Positions 12,391 to 23,419 of a stretch of DNA of 64,000 nucleotides are shown here, one piece after another (positions within the stretch are counted from its first letter, which is position 1; each line of letters opens with the position of its first letter). The notes under the pieces are model-generated. The model had not been told where the DNA came from. It did no database searches and saw nothing but the letters and a program-made list of their open reading frames with translations. Source of the DNA: Terebella lapidaria (Eukaryota; Annelida; Polychaeta; Terebellida; Terebellidae); NCBI GenBank assembly GCA_949152475.1, contig OX424570.1:3708181-3772180 (forward strand), given 5' to 3'. Position numbers and translations under genes: made by a program.

Positions 12391-13534
12391 TACATTTTAA
12401 GGCGAAAACACGAGATCCTAAAGTGTACGCCGTTGTACACCATAGTTATTGGGCTGAACTAGGCCTACGAACCAGCGCGAGCGAGTGTGGCGGACCATGC
12501 AGGCGATGGGTTCCGTTGCTGTGGATGTAGGCCTAGAGCTTGCCCATATTAAGATAGGCTTAGAGTAGACTTATGCCTTGTATGAGTAGGCCTATACCTA
12601 GGTGAGTGGACCTGCTAATATGCCTTCCAATTTTCTCCTAGATCCATATTTCATTCATATCTTGCGAAACAGGTAGGTCTAAACTGTGTGAACTGCCTAA
12701 GTCACTTACGTTGATTGACATCGTGATGGTTCAGGATTTAGGCCTACCCTAGCATGTACACTAGGGCCTAGAACTCCTCAAACCTCACATCTCCTTCTGT
12801 GTGTCAGTCACAAAATGACTAGGCCTATAGAATCCAGAATAGCCTACACTCAGAGACCACAGAGGCCAAGAAGTGTCCCCAGATTTTTACAGAAATATAC
12901 TACAACTTACGTCGAATATGTTGAACAACTAACGTATAATATAGATATAGATCTACATGGTAAAGTGGGGTTACGTAATCCCACCCACCTCTTCGCTCTC
13001 TCACTATCCCTTTCTCTCCACCATCGTCCAATGACAGGACAAGGTCGTTGTGCTGTTTTGGGTTTCGTCTTGAATTTCGGGGAAGTGACATGAATATTTC
13101 ATTACGAAAGTAGATCTTGCTCTAACCGAACTCTTCACTTCAGTAATAAGGGGTGATAGGAGACTGTAAGTTAGTGTGTCTGCATTTAGATCTTTCTCAT
13201 ATGATCGGTCATATATTCATCCACGTGCCTATTGGTGCACAAATTTCACCTTTCTCATGGAAGTAAGTGTATATCGGCTTTACATTGTACTTCAGACCTG
13301 CAACGTGAGCAAGTTGGGCCATTTGCATCTTTCGAGATCGGAGTAGGTCAAGGAAAGAAATCACTAATTCATCTGGAAAGATACCACTGCCACTGCGAGG
13401 TTTCTCCAAATTGCGGCTGTGGTCAATTCCCGGGCGAAATCACCCCAAACTTGGGATAACAAACCTCACCACAAATCTATATTATCAGATAGCTCTAATT
13501 GCGTGACAATTTAATGTCGAATCACTTCATGTAT
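12391..13534. other. AT-rich spacer, no gene seen
   Basis: Contains many TAGGCCT/AGGCCTA words (12459, 12526, 12585, 12739, 12820) and no convincing coding exon on either strand. Confidence 0.3.
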
Positions 13535-15957
13535 TAGTCGGGCATGTACGGGGGGTCCCTTTGCCCCCCCCCCCCCATGATCCTCCAAAACCAACATTTT
13601 TCTCAGGGTTTTCTTAATACTAATAAACATTACATATGTCCCCGGTTGCGCAGCCATTGCAAAAATTGGTTTTCGGGCCTTTGGGCCGATAAGCTATTAT
13701 CGTGGCTTTTAGTCCGTCGTCCGTCGTCCGTCCGGGTCTGTAACTTTTTTTTGGCATGATGAATTTCCCCATAAATTTGTCACAACATACCTTAGGCCAA
13801 TATCTAAAAAAGTTTTTTGATTGAATCGTTTTTGCCGATTTGGCGGCCATTTTTGACGAAAAATTGCCAATTTTGGACTTTGGTGGCCATTTTCTCAAAA
13901 ACTGTCTGAGCAGTTTTGAGATTTTTGCTTCAAAACATTCCTCTCATGTACCTCTATGACATGTATAAGTTTCGTTGCCCTTGAATCGCCGGTCTGCATG
14001 TGGCGGCCATTTTGATTTTTTGACGAGTCTCAAATCAAGTCACTATTCGTTTTGAGCCATTTCCAGCAAAAAAAAAAAAAATTTTTTTTTTGGCCATTGA
14101 AAACTTTTTGGACTTGGAAAAATTTCACCCAACTTTTTCTTCATAATGGGAGCTATGCAGAGTAATCTCATAGAACACTTCAAGATAGAGCCTAAGTATT
14201 GGCACATTCAAATGGGAAATCATATATTGCGGTTTGAGTGGTGACCTTGAATATGACCTTCAATGACCTTGAAAGGTCAAAACGACCTTTTTTTGTCGAA
14301 AAAGCGATGAATTTTGCCTTTGGTGGCCATTTTCTCGAAATCTATCCAGACAGTTTTCCTCAAAATCATGTATAAGATTCTCCTTATGTACCTTTGTGAT
14401 GTGTATAAGTTTTGTTGCCCTTGAAATGACGGTCTGCGTGGGGCGGCAAGTTTGATTTTTTGACGGGTCGGCAAAAAATTTTATTTTTGTCCCAAATCAA
14501 GTCACTATTCGTTTTGGCCAGCCATTTCCAGCAAAAAAAAAAAATTTTTTTTGGGCCATTGAAAATTTGTTTGGACTTAGGAAATTTCACCCAATTTTCC
14601 CTTCATAATTGGAGCTATGCAGAGTAATCTCATAGAACACTTCAATATAGAGCCTAAGTATTGGCACATTCAAATGGGAAATCATATATTGCGGTCATAT
14701 AAGGTCATATATCAAATAAAAACAATCAAGCTATTTCTTTTGATGCATGAACACCTCAAACCGCAATATATGATCTCATAGAACACTTCAATATAGAGCC
14801 TAAGTATTGGCACATTCAAATGGGAAATCATATATTGCGGTTTGAGTGGTGACCTTGAATTTGACCTTCAATGACCTTGAAAGGTCAAAACGACCTTTTT
14901 TTGTCGAAAAAAAAACGATGAATTTTGCCTTTGGTGGCTTTTTTCTCGAAATCTTTTCAGACAGTTTTCCTCAAAATTATGTACAAGATTCTCGTTATGT
15001 ACCTTTGTGATGTGTATAAATTTTGTTGCCTTTGAATCGACTGTCTGTGTAAATTTGTCATTAACGAAAAAAATCTTTCAAGATGTAACTTGATTTCGTA
15101 TTTTAGTCCATGCAGAAAATGTGTTTCTATCAACATTTACGAACATGTTTTAACATATAGATTTTAACATCGGTGTAACAATTTATATGTATTCAGTATT
15201 CTACGCAATTCACATGATTGCCGGTAAGCTACAGCACCCTTGGTGCTATGTTTCAAAATTGCTGCCCCGTGAAATCTCGAATTTTGAGATAGCTTCACTC
15301 TAGGCTGCATAGGTCTACAAAATAAAATCTTTGTTATCTTCTGCTGCTTATTGTAGGGGCCTGATACATTGTACATGAGAAAACAGTGGTTGAATAAATA
15401 TTCATAATATGAATATGTCCATAAATCCAAGATGGACGCCAAATTTAGATAATTTTTCACTGAAGTGTCCATAACTTCGGACTGAGTCAACATAGGATGT
15501 TCATTTTGGGGTCTTCATATACAGGGAATCCATTTAGACCAAAATAAAAACAATCAAGCTATTTCTTTTGATGCATGAACACCTGCACACATGGTACACG
15601 TTACACATTCATTTAGATATCGCTCGAACATAGCCCCCTTGACACCCCTATGGTCTCAATTGTGGATCTTGCTTGGATATTTCTGATAGAGACTTTTACT
15701 GATTTGCAATCCCAATAAATCCTTCAACAAATAGAGTTTGATTTGGTTAGTTTTGTTGATTAACATAAATCCAAGATGTCTGCTGAACACACCCCGAAAA
15801 GTTCGTAACTAATTGTACTATAAAGATGTGTGATACCTCATTTCAAGGGTATTTTGGTATGTAGATTCCATTTTTGGTGTTATACTAGCTATATAATATC
15901 AATTTAAAATGATAACAGCATCCCTGTGCAAAGGGACCACCCGTACATGCCCGACTA
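13535..15957. mobile_element. TIR DNA element, non-autonomous, 2.4 kb
   Basis: The two ends are inverted repeats of 30 bp with one mismatch (13535-13564 and 15928-15957); the outer bases are TAGTCGGGCATGTACGGG. Both sides are flanked by TAT, or by TA if the terminal TA is counted as duplication, so the superfamily (Tc1/mariner or Harbinger-like) is open. No transposase frame is present. Much of the inside is a copy of repeat R2, and the word CAATCAAGCTATTTCTTTTG occurs twice (about 14707 and 15550), which points to internal rearrangement. Confidence 0.75.
13665..15060. repeat. Dispersed repeat R2, copy 2, inside the TIR element
   Basis: It starts near a GGCC/TTTG/GGCC hairpin followed by CGATAAGCTATT, similar to the left end of copy 3 (54.05 kb), and continues with GGCGGCCATTTTGATTTTT blocks and units carrying TGACCTTGAA (14241 and 14848). 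The right-end stem-loop of copy 3 is not present. Confidence 0.6.
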
Positions 15958-16329
15958 TATCGGTTGAGAAATATTCAACGGACGTTTGCAATCAATTAAA
16001 TCTTGTCGAGAAGTCTCTCGGTTTTAGTGCGTATGGATATTGTTGCAGTATTGCATTTGCTAATGAATGAATTGCTTCTCCTTGGAAATTATTTGTGGGA
16101 CAAGATAAATAAATTCTCTCTATCTGGCTATAATATGAAGAAATTCACACCAAAAATATATAACGCTATATATCTCAACTTCCGAATTCCAATTATAAAA
16201 GAACACACCACAAACCAAGTTCTTTAAGCCTTGACAAGATAATACCAAACCGTTCATTTGAATCGTTGACTGATTGTTTCCAGTATAATATTACATTACA
16301 AGCAATTCATGTAAACAAATACAAAAATG
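15958..16329. other. Spacer, no gene seen
   Basis: AT-rich DNA with one 74-codon frame that looks like nothing known and lacks codon-use support. Confidence 0.3.
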
Positions 16330-17590
16330 GAATAATCAACAAGTGTTTCGGTCAGAGTTAACCCCTAAGTATTCAACACACTTTTTTTGCTGTGACACTG
16401 ATTCCATTGCAGATAGCATTTAATGCTGAGTAGTGTTTTAACATGTAGTTGGTACCAAATAAAACGGACTCTGTTTTACCGGAATACCACGATAACTTGT
16501 TGTCAACAAGCCACTGACTTACGGATTCAAGTGCAGAACTGAGAATATGTTCAATACTGGCTACGTGCGTACTGGCGTACAAAAGTGTTGAATCAGCATA
16601 CAGTAATAAGTAGCATTTAACTGCAGCACTCCATGTCATTTACGTGTAGGCCTATGAGAGATAACAGTGGTCCCAACATGGAACCCTGAGGCACACCACA
16701 TGTTATATTACATTCTTCAGATAGGACAGTCTTGATATTAACAACCTGTTTTCTGAGCACAAATATGAGAACCATTTAAAAATGTTTTATCTAGACAAAT
16801 GGCCTTGAGTTTACCCAGAAGACTATCAGTGTTCACAGTATCAAATGTTTTCTGGAGATGTAGTAGCACCATACTCAAGTTAGTAGTTATGTCCCCCGGA
16901 GGGGGACATATAGTTTTTGTGCGGGTTCCCGTGGCCGGGCGCCGTGCGCCGTGCGCCGTCCAGAAACGACGTCACGCACTTTTTTCCGAAACGTACTAAG
17001 ATATCATCACGAAACTTTTTGTACACTTACATCGGGACCTGAGGTAGGTTGCTATTGAATTTCAGCTAAATCGGAAAAACCAGATGGCCACCAAAAAAAA
17101 CCCCAAACATTTTTTACGGAAAACGACGTCACGCACTTTATTCCGAAACGTACCAAAATATCATCACGAAACTTTTTGTACACATACATCGGGCCCTGAG
17201 GTGGGTTATTATAGAATTTAATCCAAATCGAAAAAAAAAACAAGATGCCCCCCCCCCCCCCCCCCGAAAAAAAAACAAAAAACCCCCCAAAAACAAACAT
17301 TTTTTTTCGGGAAAATGGCGTTACATACTTTGTTCCGAAAGAAGCCGGGGGACACATGTGCGGTCGTGAGACCGACTGCCTCTCCCCCACCGCCCTCTAG
17401 TAGCCTTTATCCAGTTCAGATCGAATAATGTATACTAGTAGTCTGACAAGTGGATAACACATGTTTCGGCTGAGTAGGGTTGTCTGAATCCTGATTGAAA
17501 GGCATAGAGTAGACTATTCTGTTGTAGATAGTCAAACAATTGATCATACATCACTCGTTCTAGGATCTTACACTGGCTTGCAATTACCTG
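16330..17590 (-). mobile_element. Decayed CR1/Jockey-like LINE fragment
   Basis: Reverse-transcriptase motifs appear in order on the minus strand: KILERVMYDQLFDYL and FQSGFRQPYSAET (about 17590-17480), QKTFDTVN (about 16850), GVPQGSMLGPLLSLI (about 16690), LLLYADSTLLYAS (about 16580) and WLVDNKLSW (about 16510). The normal FADD/YADD box reads YADS. Several frame changes and stops separate the motifs, so it is dead. It lacks the endonuclease and both ends. The Helentron-like element R3 sits inside it. Confidence 0.85.
16887..17400. mobile_element. Helentron-like non-autonomous element R3
   Basis: The left end carries TGTCCCCCGG (16890-16899) within a hairpin in which TATGTCCCCC pairs with GGGGGACATA. 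The right side has the complement CCGGGGGACA (17345-17354), then a stem-loop CGGTC/GTGA/GACCG (17361-17374) and a tail ending CTAG (17400) before a T. Two and a half tandem units of about 156 bp lie inside, each with GACGTCACGCAC (16968, 17125) or a decayed form. TAGTAG is found on both sides (16881-16886, 17398-17403). It interrupts the minus-strand LINE. Confidence 0.7.
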
Positions 17591-17630
17591 CCTCTGTTTT
17601 ACATGATTTTTTTTTTACATGTTTTACACA

Positions 17631-17900
17631 CTATTTTTCTGCTCTATACCTACGGGTACAATATTCGTAAAAGGTGAGCAGGCAGAATCCGTTGTATTCC
17701 TCTCTGGTGAGCTTTGGCCGCATTGACACTGAATTCTCTTCTCGCGGTAATTTATGGATCAGTGTGTCGAGGTAACTAACCATTGACCTTGCTAGCGAGA
17801 GCAGTCCTTTGATCACTGCCCGGTCTTGTAGAGGACAAAGTAAACTAACTGGTGCTCACAGCATTATTGCTACTAGTCAAGATTAAATATGCTGACATGC
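17631..17900. repeat. Diverged duplication, left copy (partner 46448-46770)
   Basis: Long matching runs such as CCTCTCTGGTGAGCT, AACTAACCATTGACCTTG and CAGTCCTTTGATCACTGCC occur in the same order at 46.45-46.77 kb. I do not recognise a gene in either copy. Confidence 0.7.
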
Positions 17901-18072
17901 TGTGACCAATCACGTGAACTGTATTTATATAATAGGTTATCCTTCAACTTGTATTAAGTATTTTTAATCAAACCTCATGCAGTTCTTTACGAAATGCTAC
18001 CAGAACTTCGGAGGGATAATTCCTAGTATGTATATTCTGTAAAGCGCGGGTCCAGGTTTAGACTATGACCAT

Positions 18073-19318
18073 GCTCTGCGGAGGTCATGTCTCTGAGGAG
18101 GTCACGTCTCTGAGGAGGTCACGTCTCTGCGCAGGTCACGTTTCTGCACAGGTCACATCTCTGAGGTAACGTCTCTGAGGAGGTCACGTCTCTGCAGAGG
18201 TCACGTCTGAGGATTTCACGTCCGTGAGGAGGTCACGTCTTTGAGGAGGTCACGTCTCTGCGGAGTCCCGTCTCTGAGATCTCGTCTCTGAGGTCATCTC
18301 TGCAGAGGTCACGTGTCTGAGGAGGTCACGTTTCTGCGGAGGTCATGTCTCTGAGGTCACATCTCCGAGGAGGTCACGTCTCTGAGGAGGTCACGTCTCT
18401 GCGGAGGTCACGTCTGTGGAGGTCACGTCTCTGCGGAGGTCACGTCTCTGAGGAGGTCACGTCTCCGCAGAGGTCACGTCTCTGCGGAGGTCACATCTCT
18501 GAGGAGGTCACGTCTCTGCGGAGGTCTTGTCTCTGTGGAGGTCACGTCTCTGAAGAGGTCACGTCTCTGCGGAGGCCACATCTCTGAGGAGGTCACGTCT
18601 CTGCGGAGGTCATGTCTCTGCGGAGGCCACATCTCTGAGGAGGTCACGTCTCTGCGGAGGTCATGTCTCTGCGGAGGCCACATCTCTGAAGAGGTCACGT
18701 CTGCGGATTTCACGTCCGTGAGGAGGTCACGTCTTTGAGGAGGTCACGTCTCTGCGGAGTCCCGTCTCTGAGATCTCGTCTCTGAGGTCATGTCTCTGCA
18801 GAGGTCACGTGTCTGAGGAGGTCACGTTTCTGCGGAGGTCATGTCTCTGAGGAGGTCACATCTCCGAGAAGGTCACGTCTCTGAGGAGGTCACGTCTCTG
18901 CGGAGGTCACGTCTGTGGAGGTCACGTCTCCGCAGAGGTCACGTCTCTGCGGAGGTCACATCTCTGAGGAGGTCACGTCTCTGCGGACGTCATGTCTCTG
19001 AGGAGGTCACGTCTCTGAGGAGGTAACGTCTCTGCGGAGGTCACGTCTCTGAGGAGGTCACGTCTCCGCAGAGGTCACGTCTCTGCAGAGGCCATGTCTC
19101 CGCGGAGGTCACATCTCTGAGGAGGTCACGTCTCTCCGGAGTCACGTCTCTGAGGTCACATTTCTGCGGAGTCACGTCTCTAAGGAGGTCACGTGTCTGA
19201 GATCACGTCTCTGCGGAGGTCACATCTCTGAGGAGGTCACGTCTCTGAGATCACATCTCTGCGGAGGTCATGTCTCTGCGGATGTCACATCTCTGCGGAG
19301 GTCACTCTCTGCAGATTT
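18073..19318. repeat. 17-bp minisatellite array with higher-order repeat
   Basis: About seventy variants of a 17-bp unit (GAGGAGGTCACGTCTCT) follow one another. Because 17 is not a multiple of three, all frames cycle through a 17-residue period and produce artefactual open frames on both strands. A larger block is duplicated: the run beginning GATTTCACGTCCGTGAGG occurs at 18212 and 18706, about 494 bp or 29 units apart, with the same order of variants behind it. Confidence 0.9.
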
Positions 19319-19440
19319 CATGGAGTTCATGAAATTCCATACAATTTTTTCGATTTGTCTGACATTGGACTTGGATAACGGACTCGGTTTTGTTCGCTCG
19401 GTATATTTTGTACTTGGGTATTGGTTCCATGTTTATGAGT
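19319..19440. repeat. Short dispersed repeat shared with 61990-62110
   Basis: This shares ordered runs with the later site, for example TTTGTTCGCTCGG and TACTTGG, in a stretch of about 115 bp. It lies directly against the minisatellite. Confidence 0.6.
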
Positions 19441-19464
19441 GTTCGTAACTGAAGATATGCAAGT

Positions 19465-19780
19465 AAGTGAGTTTCAATGTATTACCACCAGTACAACTAT
19501 ACGCTGTATATTTACTGATACCAGTCGCTTGTCCCACAGATGACCTCCTACATTTCCGGACCGAGCTCGAATTCATTACCTGCTGATGAAATCCTCAAGA
19601 ACGGGCACCTGCTCCGGGGGTTCCTGACCTCGGTGAAACACTGTGATGTCAGATGTCTATTGAACAGCAACATATAATTATCTTGTGCTTGATGAGAGCA
19701 ACAGATTTGTGTCTTGAACTGTCTTCTGTAACCGAGAGCAACATAACGTTGTTTGCATCTATGCACTAAAAAGTAAAGTG
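19465..19780. repeat. Diverged duplication, left copy, second part (partner 47214-47480)
   Basis: Matching runs include GCACCTGCTCCGGGG and GATTTGTGTCTT, and GCTGATGAAAT precedes them in both. Together with 17631-17900 this suggests an old duplication whose left copy was later opened by the minisatellite. Confidence 0.6.
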
Positions 19781-19787
19781 TTTTTTA

Positions 19788-20036
19788 TTATAGTGTCACC
19801 CCTATTGAAAGGGCCAGCCACAATTGGGCTTATGAGACACTTTGTTCTCTTGTACAGCTTTACCCCGATGCCTATCCTATATGCCAGGCGCCCGACAGGG
19901 AGGCAATCGGTAACCATTCTTTAACTAGCTGGCGGCTCACCAACCGGCCACATCAGAACAAGCCCCTGGCGAGGCTCGAACCTTCGACCTCCTGCACCAG
20001 TGGCGGACGCCTTACCCCTAGACCACTGGTTCGGTT
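19788..20036 (-). mobile_element. tRNA-derived SINE
   Basis: Read on the minus strand, an A-box-like TGGTCTAGGGG (20015-20025) is followed about 30 nt later by a perfect B box GGTTCGAGCC (19973-19982), the RNA polymerase III promoter of tRNA genes. A tRNA-unrelated body of about 170 nt follows and ends in an AT-rich tail near 19788. The head does not fold into a good tRNA and the body is too long, so a SINE is much more likely than a tRNA gene. Confidence 0.75.
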
Positions 20037-20149
20037 CTAAAACATGCTAAGTAACATGACACGTAATTGTATACGTTTACTTTTGCGAGACTACGCCTGT
20101 CCCTTCTGATTCTGACAGGTGTCAATCCGTTGAAACATTCGTCATCATT

Positions 20150-20354
20150 AAGGCATTTCAGCAGAAATGCCTTTATGGTTTTGTCCATTTCTTTCTTTTT
20201 TTTTTCTTTTTTTTTTTCACTTTCTGGTTTCCGCACGATAACTTCAGTTTGCCTCGATGGATTTTCACCATTGGTCAGAAATGTTGTGCAGAAGAAGCCC
20301 ATTGTTTTTGAGCCGGCTCCGGGGTCCGTAAGGTCCGTGAGGATGAAATCAATA
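20150..20354. mobile_element. Helentron-like element R1, copy B, left part
   Basis: It begins AAGGCATTTCAG like copy A and runs in parallel with it up to the AATA where gypsy element A is inserted; the sequence resumes at 31757. In copy A the same place reads without interruption near 10177-10185. Confidence 0.75.
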
Positions 20355-21089
20355 TGTGGCGATTTTGCCCTAAGCACGCGGCAGGTGATTGTAAACATAA
20401 AAGCCATTTATGTGGCCTTTCTGTACTTGGCCTTGTTTTGACATGCTCCGTTCGAGCGTGCGTTGCCACGGCGACGTATTGTAATTTACGCTCCAGTAAA
20501 CTATAACAATGGATCGATTTAACCTCGCGTGCGCCCTACAGTTTGTGGTGTATTATATATACACTGGAAGCGACTCGTTCGAGGAGATTGTCCAAGATCG
20601 AGACTAGGACGCACACGAGGCTCGCCATGAGCTTTGTGTTCCCTGAGTCTGAGTAGTGGGCTCCTAGAGCCCTGGGGACGATTTCCGTGGGGAGGCCCGG
20701 GCTGGGAGAGACGAGTTGCTGACTCGGGGGCCTTCGGCCCTGTGGATCGCCAGCTCTCTCCCTTCCCGGGACATGTGACAGAGGCTCTGGCCAGCATGTC
20801 GGACTGTACGGGGTTCCGTCCCCGAGGCAGACCGCGGCTCGCCAGGCCCCGCCAGTTAACACCGTGGTGATGAACCAGTTTCTGAACGGTGTCCGTAGGC
20901 CTGGGAGTGTCGGGTGGGCTGTTACCTGGTTACCGTTAATGATGAAGTAGTTACCGTGTCCGCCGCGACCTCCGGTGAGCGGCCCTGCCGCGAGGATCCG
21001 GAATAGCGGATGCGCGTCCGCAAGGACTCGGATGAGAGAGGACTATCCTCGAGGATCCCGAAGAGCGGACGGTAGTCAATAACTTTACA
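20355..21089 (+). repeat. 5' LTR of gypsy element A
   Basis: Begins TGTGG and ends TTTACA. A TATATATA at 20554-20561 could be its TATA box. No AATAAA was seen, so the polyadenylation signal is not obvious. Confidence 0.93.
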
Positions 21090-21097
21090 TTGGTGCC

Positions 21098-23419
21098 GTG
21101 ACCAGGATCAGTCCGACAGTGTTCCATCGCAGCCTACCGTCACAGTGTTGTCGCCTCCTTAGTCCCTGGGGATCGCCCGCTCCTCAAGGACGTCTCGAAA
21201 AAATGACGAGAGCGAAAGAGAAGGCCAAAGATAAGGCCGATGAATCCAAGGGGAGGGATAAGGGTGGAAGTGTCGCGGACCACACCCGGTCACGCGACAG
21301 CCCCCGTGAGACGTCTCCGGACGACTCCGGCGGCCGGAAGGAACGCGCGGAAACCTCCGTGGACAAGACCCCGTCCGCGGAGATGACTCCGGCGTCCCTG
21401 GCTCCGTCTTCGGACGTAGAGTCGGGCCCCGCGGGGCCGCAGCAGGAGTTGCCGTCAAGGCCGGACCTTGACGTGTTAGGCGCGGTGGGTGGAGCTGGCA
21501 ACGGCTCTACGCCGCGCCCGCCCGTGCCCAGAACAGATCCGTGGCAATCGGCACCCTTCCATAAGACGCCTTCGAGCGTCCGGAATCGAGCGCCGATGCA
21601 TGCGGGTCCTTCTGGACGAGCGGACCAGTCTTACCAGATGCCGCACCCGGCCGGGTGGGCTCCCTCGCGGGCCTCTGGCATGGGTTCTGGTCGGTCCGCA
21701 CCGGGCAGTGTGGTGGATCAGCTCACCGACGCACTTGGCGAGCTGGCCCCCCTCGGGCGCTATGACCGCGCCCGGTCGCCCCATCAGGGACGATCAGACC
21801 GGCGGAACCGCTCCCCTTCTCCGCTGTCACAAGGCAACTCGGGGCCTTTGACGGAGAGGGAGAGGTGGCTGATTTCCGAGGCGCTTGTACTGTTCAAGCG
21901 GAATCAGCTGCATTCGAGCGTTGACCCGTCGGTCACTCTAAGTCCGGGGATGTCTGGGCCAGTAGCCCCTCCCCAAGTCCTGCCGAGTCCGCAGGCGCCA
22001 GTGGCCCCCGCAATGGGACCCGCGCCTGCCCCGCGGCTCGGAGGCACCACGTTGGCGACCGCGTCGACCGTTCCGACGGTTGGAGCGCAAGCCGCGTGGT
22101 CGACTTACCCTGGCACGTACAGTGTGTCGGACGGGCAGTGGCAACAGGCGGCTCCGGCCCCAAGCTTTGCCGCCCCTTCTGGAGCCTACCCAGTAGGTTC
22201 GATGGGAGCCCCGCCCGCACCTAGCCAGAGTGGGTTTTCAGCGGGAATGATCCCGGCGGCAAACGTGAGCTTCCCTGCTCCTATGTCCGCGGCGTCGATG
22301 TTTGCTCCGGCAGACTCCGCCGCGGGCGCGGGAAGCGCGCGGAACTTGCCGCAGTACACGGACGACCCCGGAGCCGGGACCGCACGTCGGGCGCGTAACA
22401 AACGCGATGACGGGCCCGACCACTCTTCGTGGCGGAAACGGTTCAACGGGGATAACGCCGACTTGGAGGACTACTTGCTCCAGGTATGGCGTACCGCCGT
22501 GTACGAAGGATGGTCCCAGCCTGAGGCTGGACACGTCCTCGCGGGGAGCCTGGAAGGGAAAGCTCTCCGCGTGATGCCGTGTCTGCCGGTAGGAACAGTG
22601 ACGTTCGGCGAGGTTGCTCGTCAACTTCGCCTGCTGTTCCCGCCGACGACCAATCGGCGGCAGTCTGAACGAGAGTTCAAGGCGCGTATCCGCCAGCCGA
22701 CTGAGTCCGTGACAGACTATGCGTACAGCTTACGCATACTCGGCCGGAAAGCCTTTCCGGACATGGACTCCAGACGGTTTGAGACGATGCTGATCGATCA
22801 GTTCATCGATGGCCAGCCTTACCACCTAGCGTACGGGCTGGCCACCCATGAAAAGCGATCGATGGAGGAGGCGATAGACTCCGCGCTTGCGCTTGAGATG
22901 GCTGTCCGTCCTAGACAGTTGCCTCCAGCCTCGGCTCCGGCCCCGGCTGTACCCGCGCAGGTGGCGACTCCTCCTCCGGTCAAGGCATCGCAGGTAACCC
23001 CGTGGCAGGACCCGGTCGTCCGGGAACCCGCCAGGGAACCTACCCAGCAGTGGGTTAGTGCGTCGGCACCTTCTACAGGGACGCCCGCACATGCGGCACC
23101 GGTCGCCGCGCCGCACTCGCCTTCGGACGAGTGCGACATAGAGGAATACGACCTCGGCGCCGCGCAGATGATTGCGCACTGCGCCGGGCTCGAAGCTCCG
23201 GGAGCCGCAGAATGTTGCGCGTTCACCTCCGGACCAGCTCAGAACCGTCCCTGCTACTTCTGCGGAAAGCAGGGACACTTTTGGCTGAAGTGTCCGGAGT
23301 TGTTGGAACGCCTGCGGTCGCGCGGATACCAGGGAGCTCTCCCTGGCCCGCAACGGAGGAATTCCTTCCGGTCTGGTCCTCCGGGACAGCAGAATCGGAA
23401 CCCGCGGCAGGGAAACTAG
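21098..23419 (+). CDS. gag: gag of gypsy element A
   Basis: Structural polyprotein of the particle. The frame is open from the primer-binding site, but the Met at 21203 (MTRAKEKAKDK) is a more likely start because it lies clear of the primer site. The first half is low-complexity, rich in Pro, Ser, Ala and Gly. A retrotransposon-gag-type region follows around residues 445-610 (with WRTAVYEGW and VTDYAYSLRILGRKAFP), and a CCHC zinc knuckle CYFCGKQGHFWLKC lies near residues 718-732. This is long for a gypsy gag because of the disordered N-terminal part. Pol overlaps its end in another frame, as in many members of the family. Confidence 0.88.
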   Translation: MTRISPTVFHRSLPSQCCRLLSPWGSPAPQGRLEKMTRAKEKAKDKADESKGRDKGGSVADHTRSRDSPRETSPDDSGGRKERAETSVDKTPSAEMTPASLAPSSDVESGPAGPQQELPSRPDLDVLGAVGGAGNGSTPRPPVPRTDPWQSAPFHKTPSSVRNRAPMHAGPSGRADQSYQMPHPAGWAPSRASGMGSGRSAPGSVVDQLTDALGELAPLGRYDRARSPHQGRSDRRNRSPSPLSQGNSGPLTERERWLISEALVLFKRNQLHSSVDPSVTLSPGMSGPVAPPQVLPSPQAPVAPAMGPAPAPRLGGTTLATASTVPTVGAQAAWSTYPGTYSVSDGQWQQAAPAPSFAAPSGAYPVGSMGAPPAPSQSGFSAGMIPAANVSFPAPMSAASMFAPADSAAGAGSARNLPQYTDDPGAGTARRARNKRDDGPDHSSWRKRFNGDNADLEDYLLQVWRTAVYEGWSQPEAGHVLAGSLEGKALRVMPCLPVGTVTFGEVARQLRLLFPPTTNRRQSEREFKARIRQPTESVTDYAYSLRILGRKAFPDMDSRRFETMLIDQFIDGQPYHLAYGLATHEKRSMEEAIDSALALEMAVRPRQLPPASAPAPAVPAQVATPPPVKASQVTPWQDPVVREPAREPTQQWVSASAPSTGTPAHAAPVAAPHSPSDECDIEEYDLGAAQMIAHCAGLEAPGAAECCAFTSGPAQNRPCYFCGKQGHFWLKCPELLERLRSRGYQGALPGPQRRNSFRSGPPGQQNRNPRQGN

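Noticed and set aside
18345-19026. Repetitive open frames (RSRLCGGHVSEEV-type) on both strands
   Set aside because: They come from the 17-bp unit, which cycles all frames; both strands give similar frames and there is no start context or domain.
18073-19318. CRISPR-like array
   Set aside because: Units follow each other without unique spacers and the genome is eukaryotic.
19960-20030. tRNA gene on the minus strand
   Set aside because: A and B boxes are present, but the cloverleaf arms do not pair well and a long SINE-like body follows.
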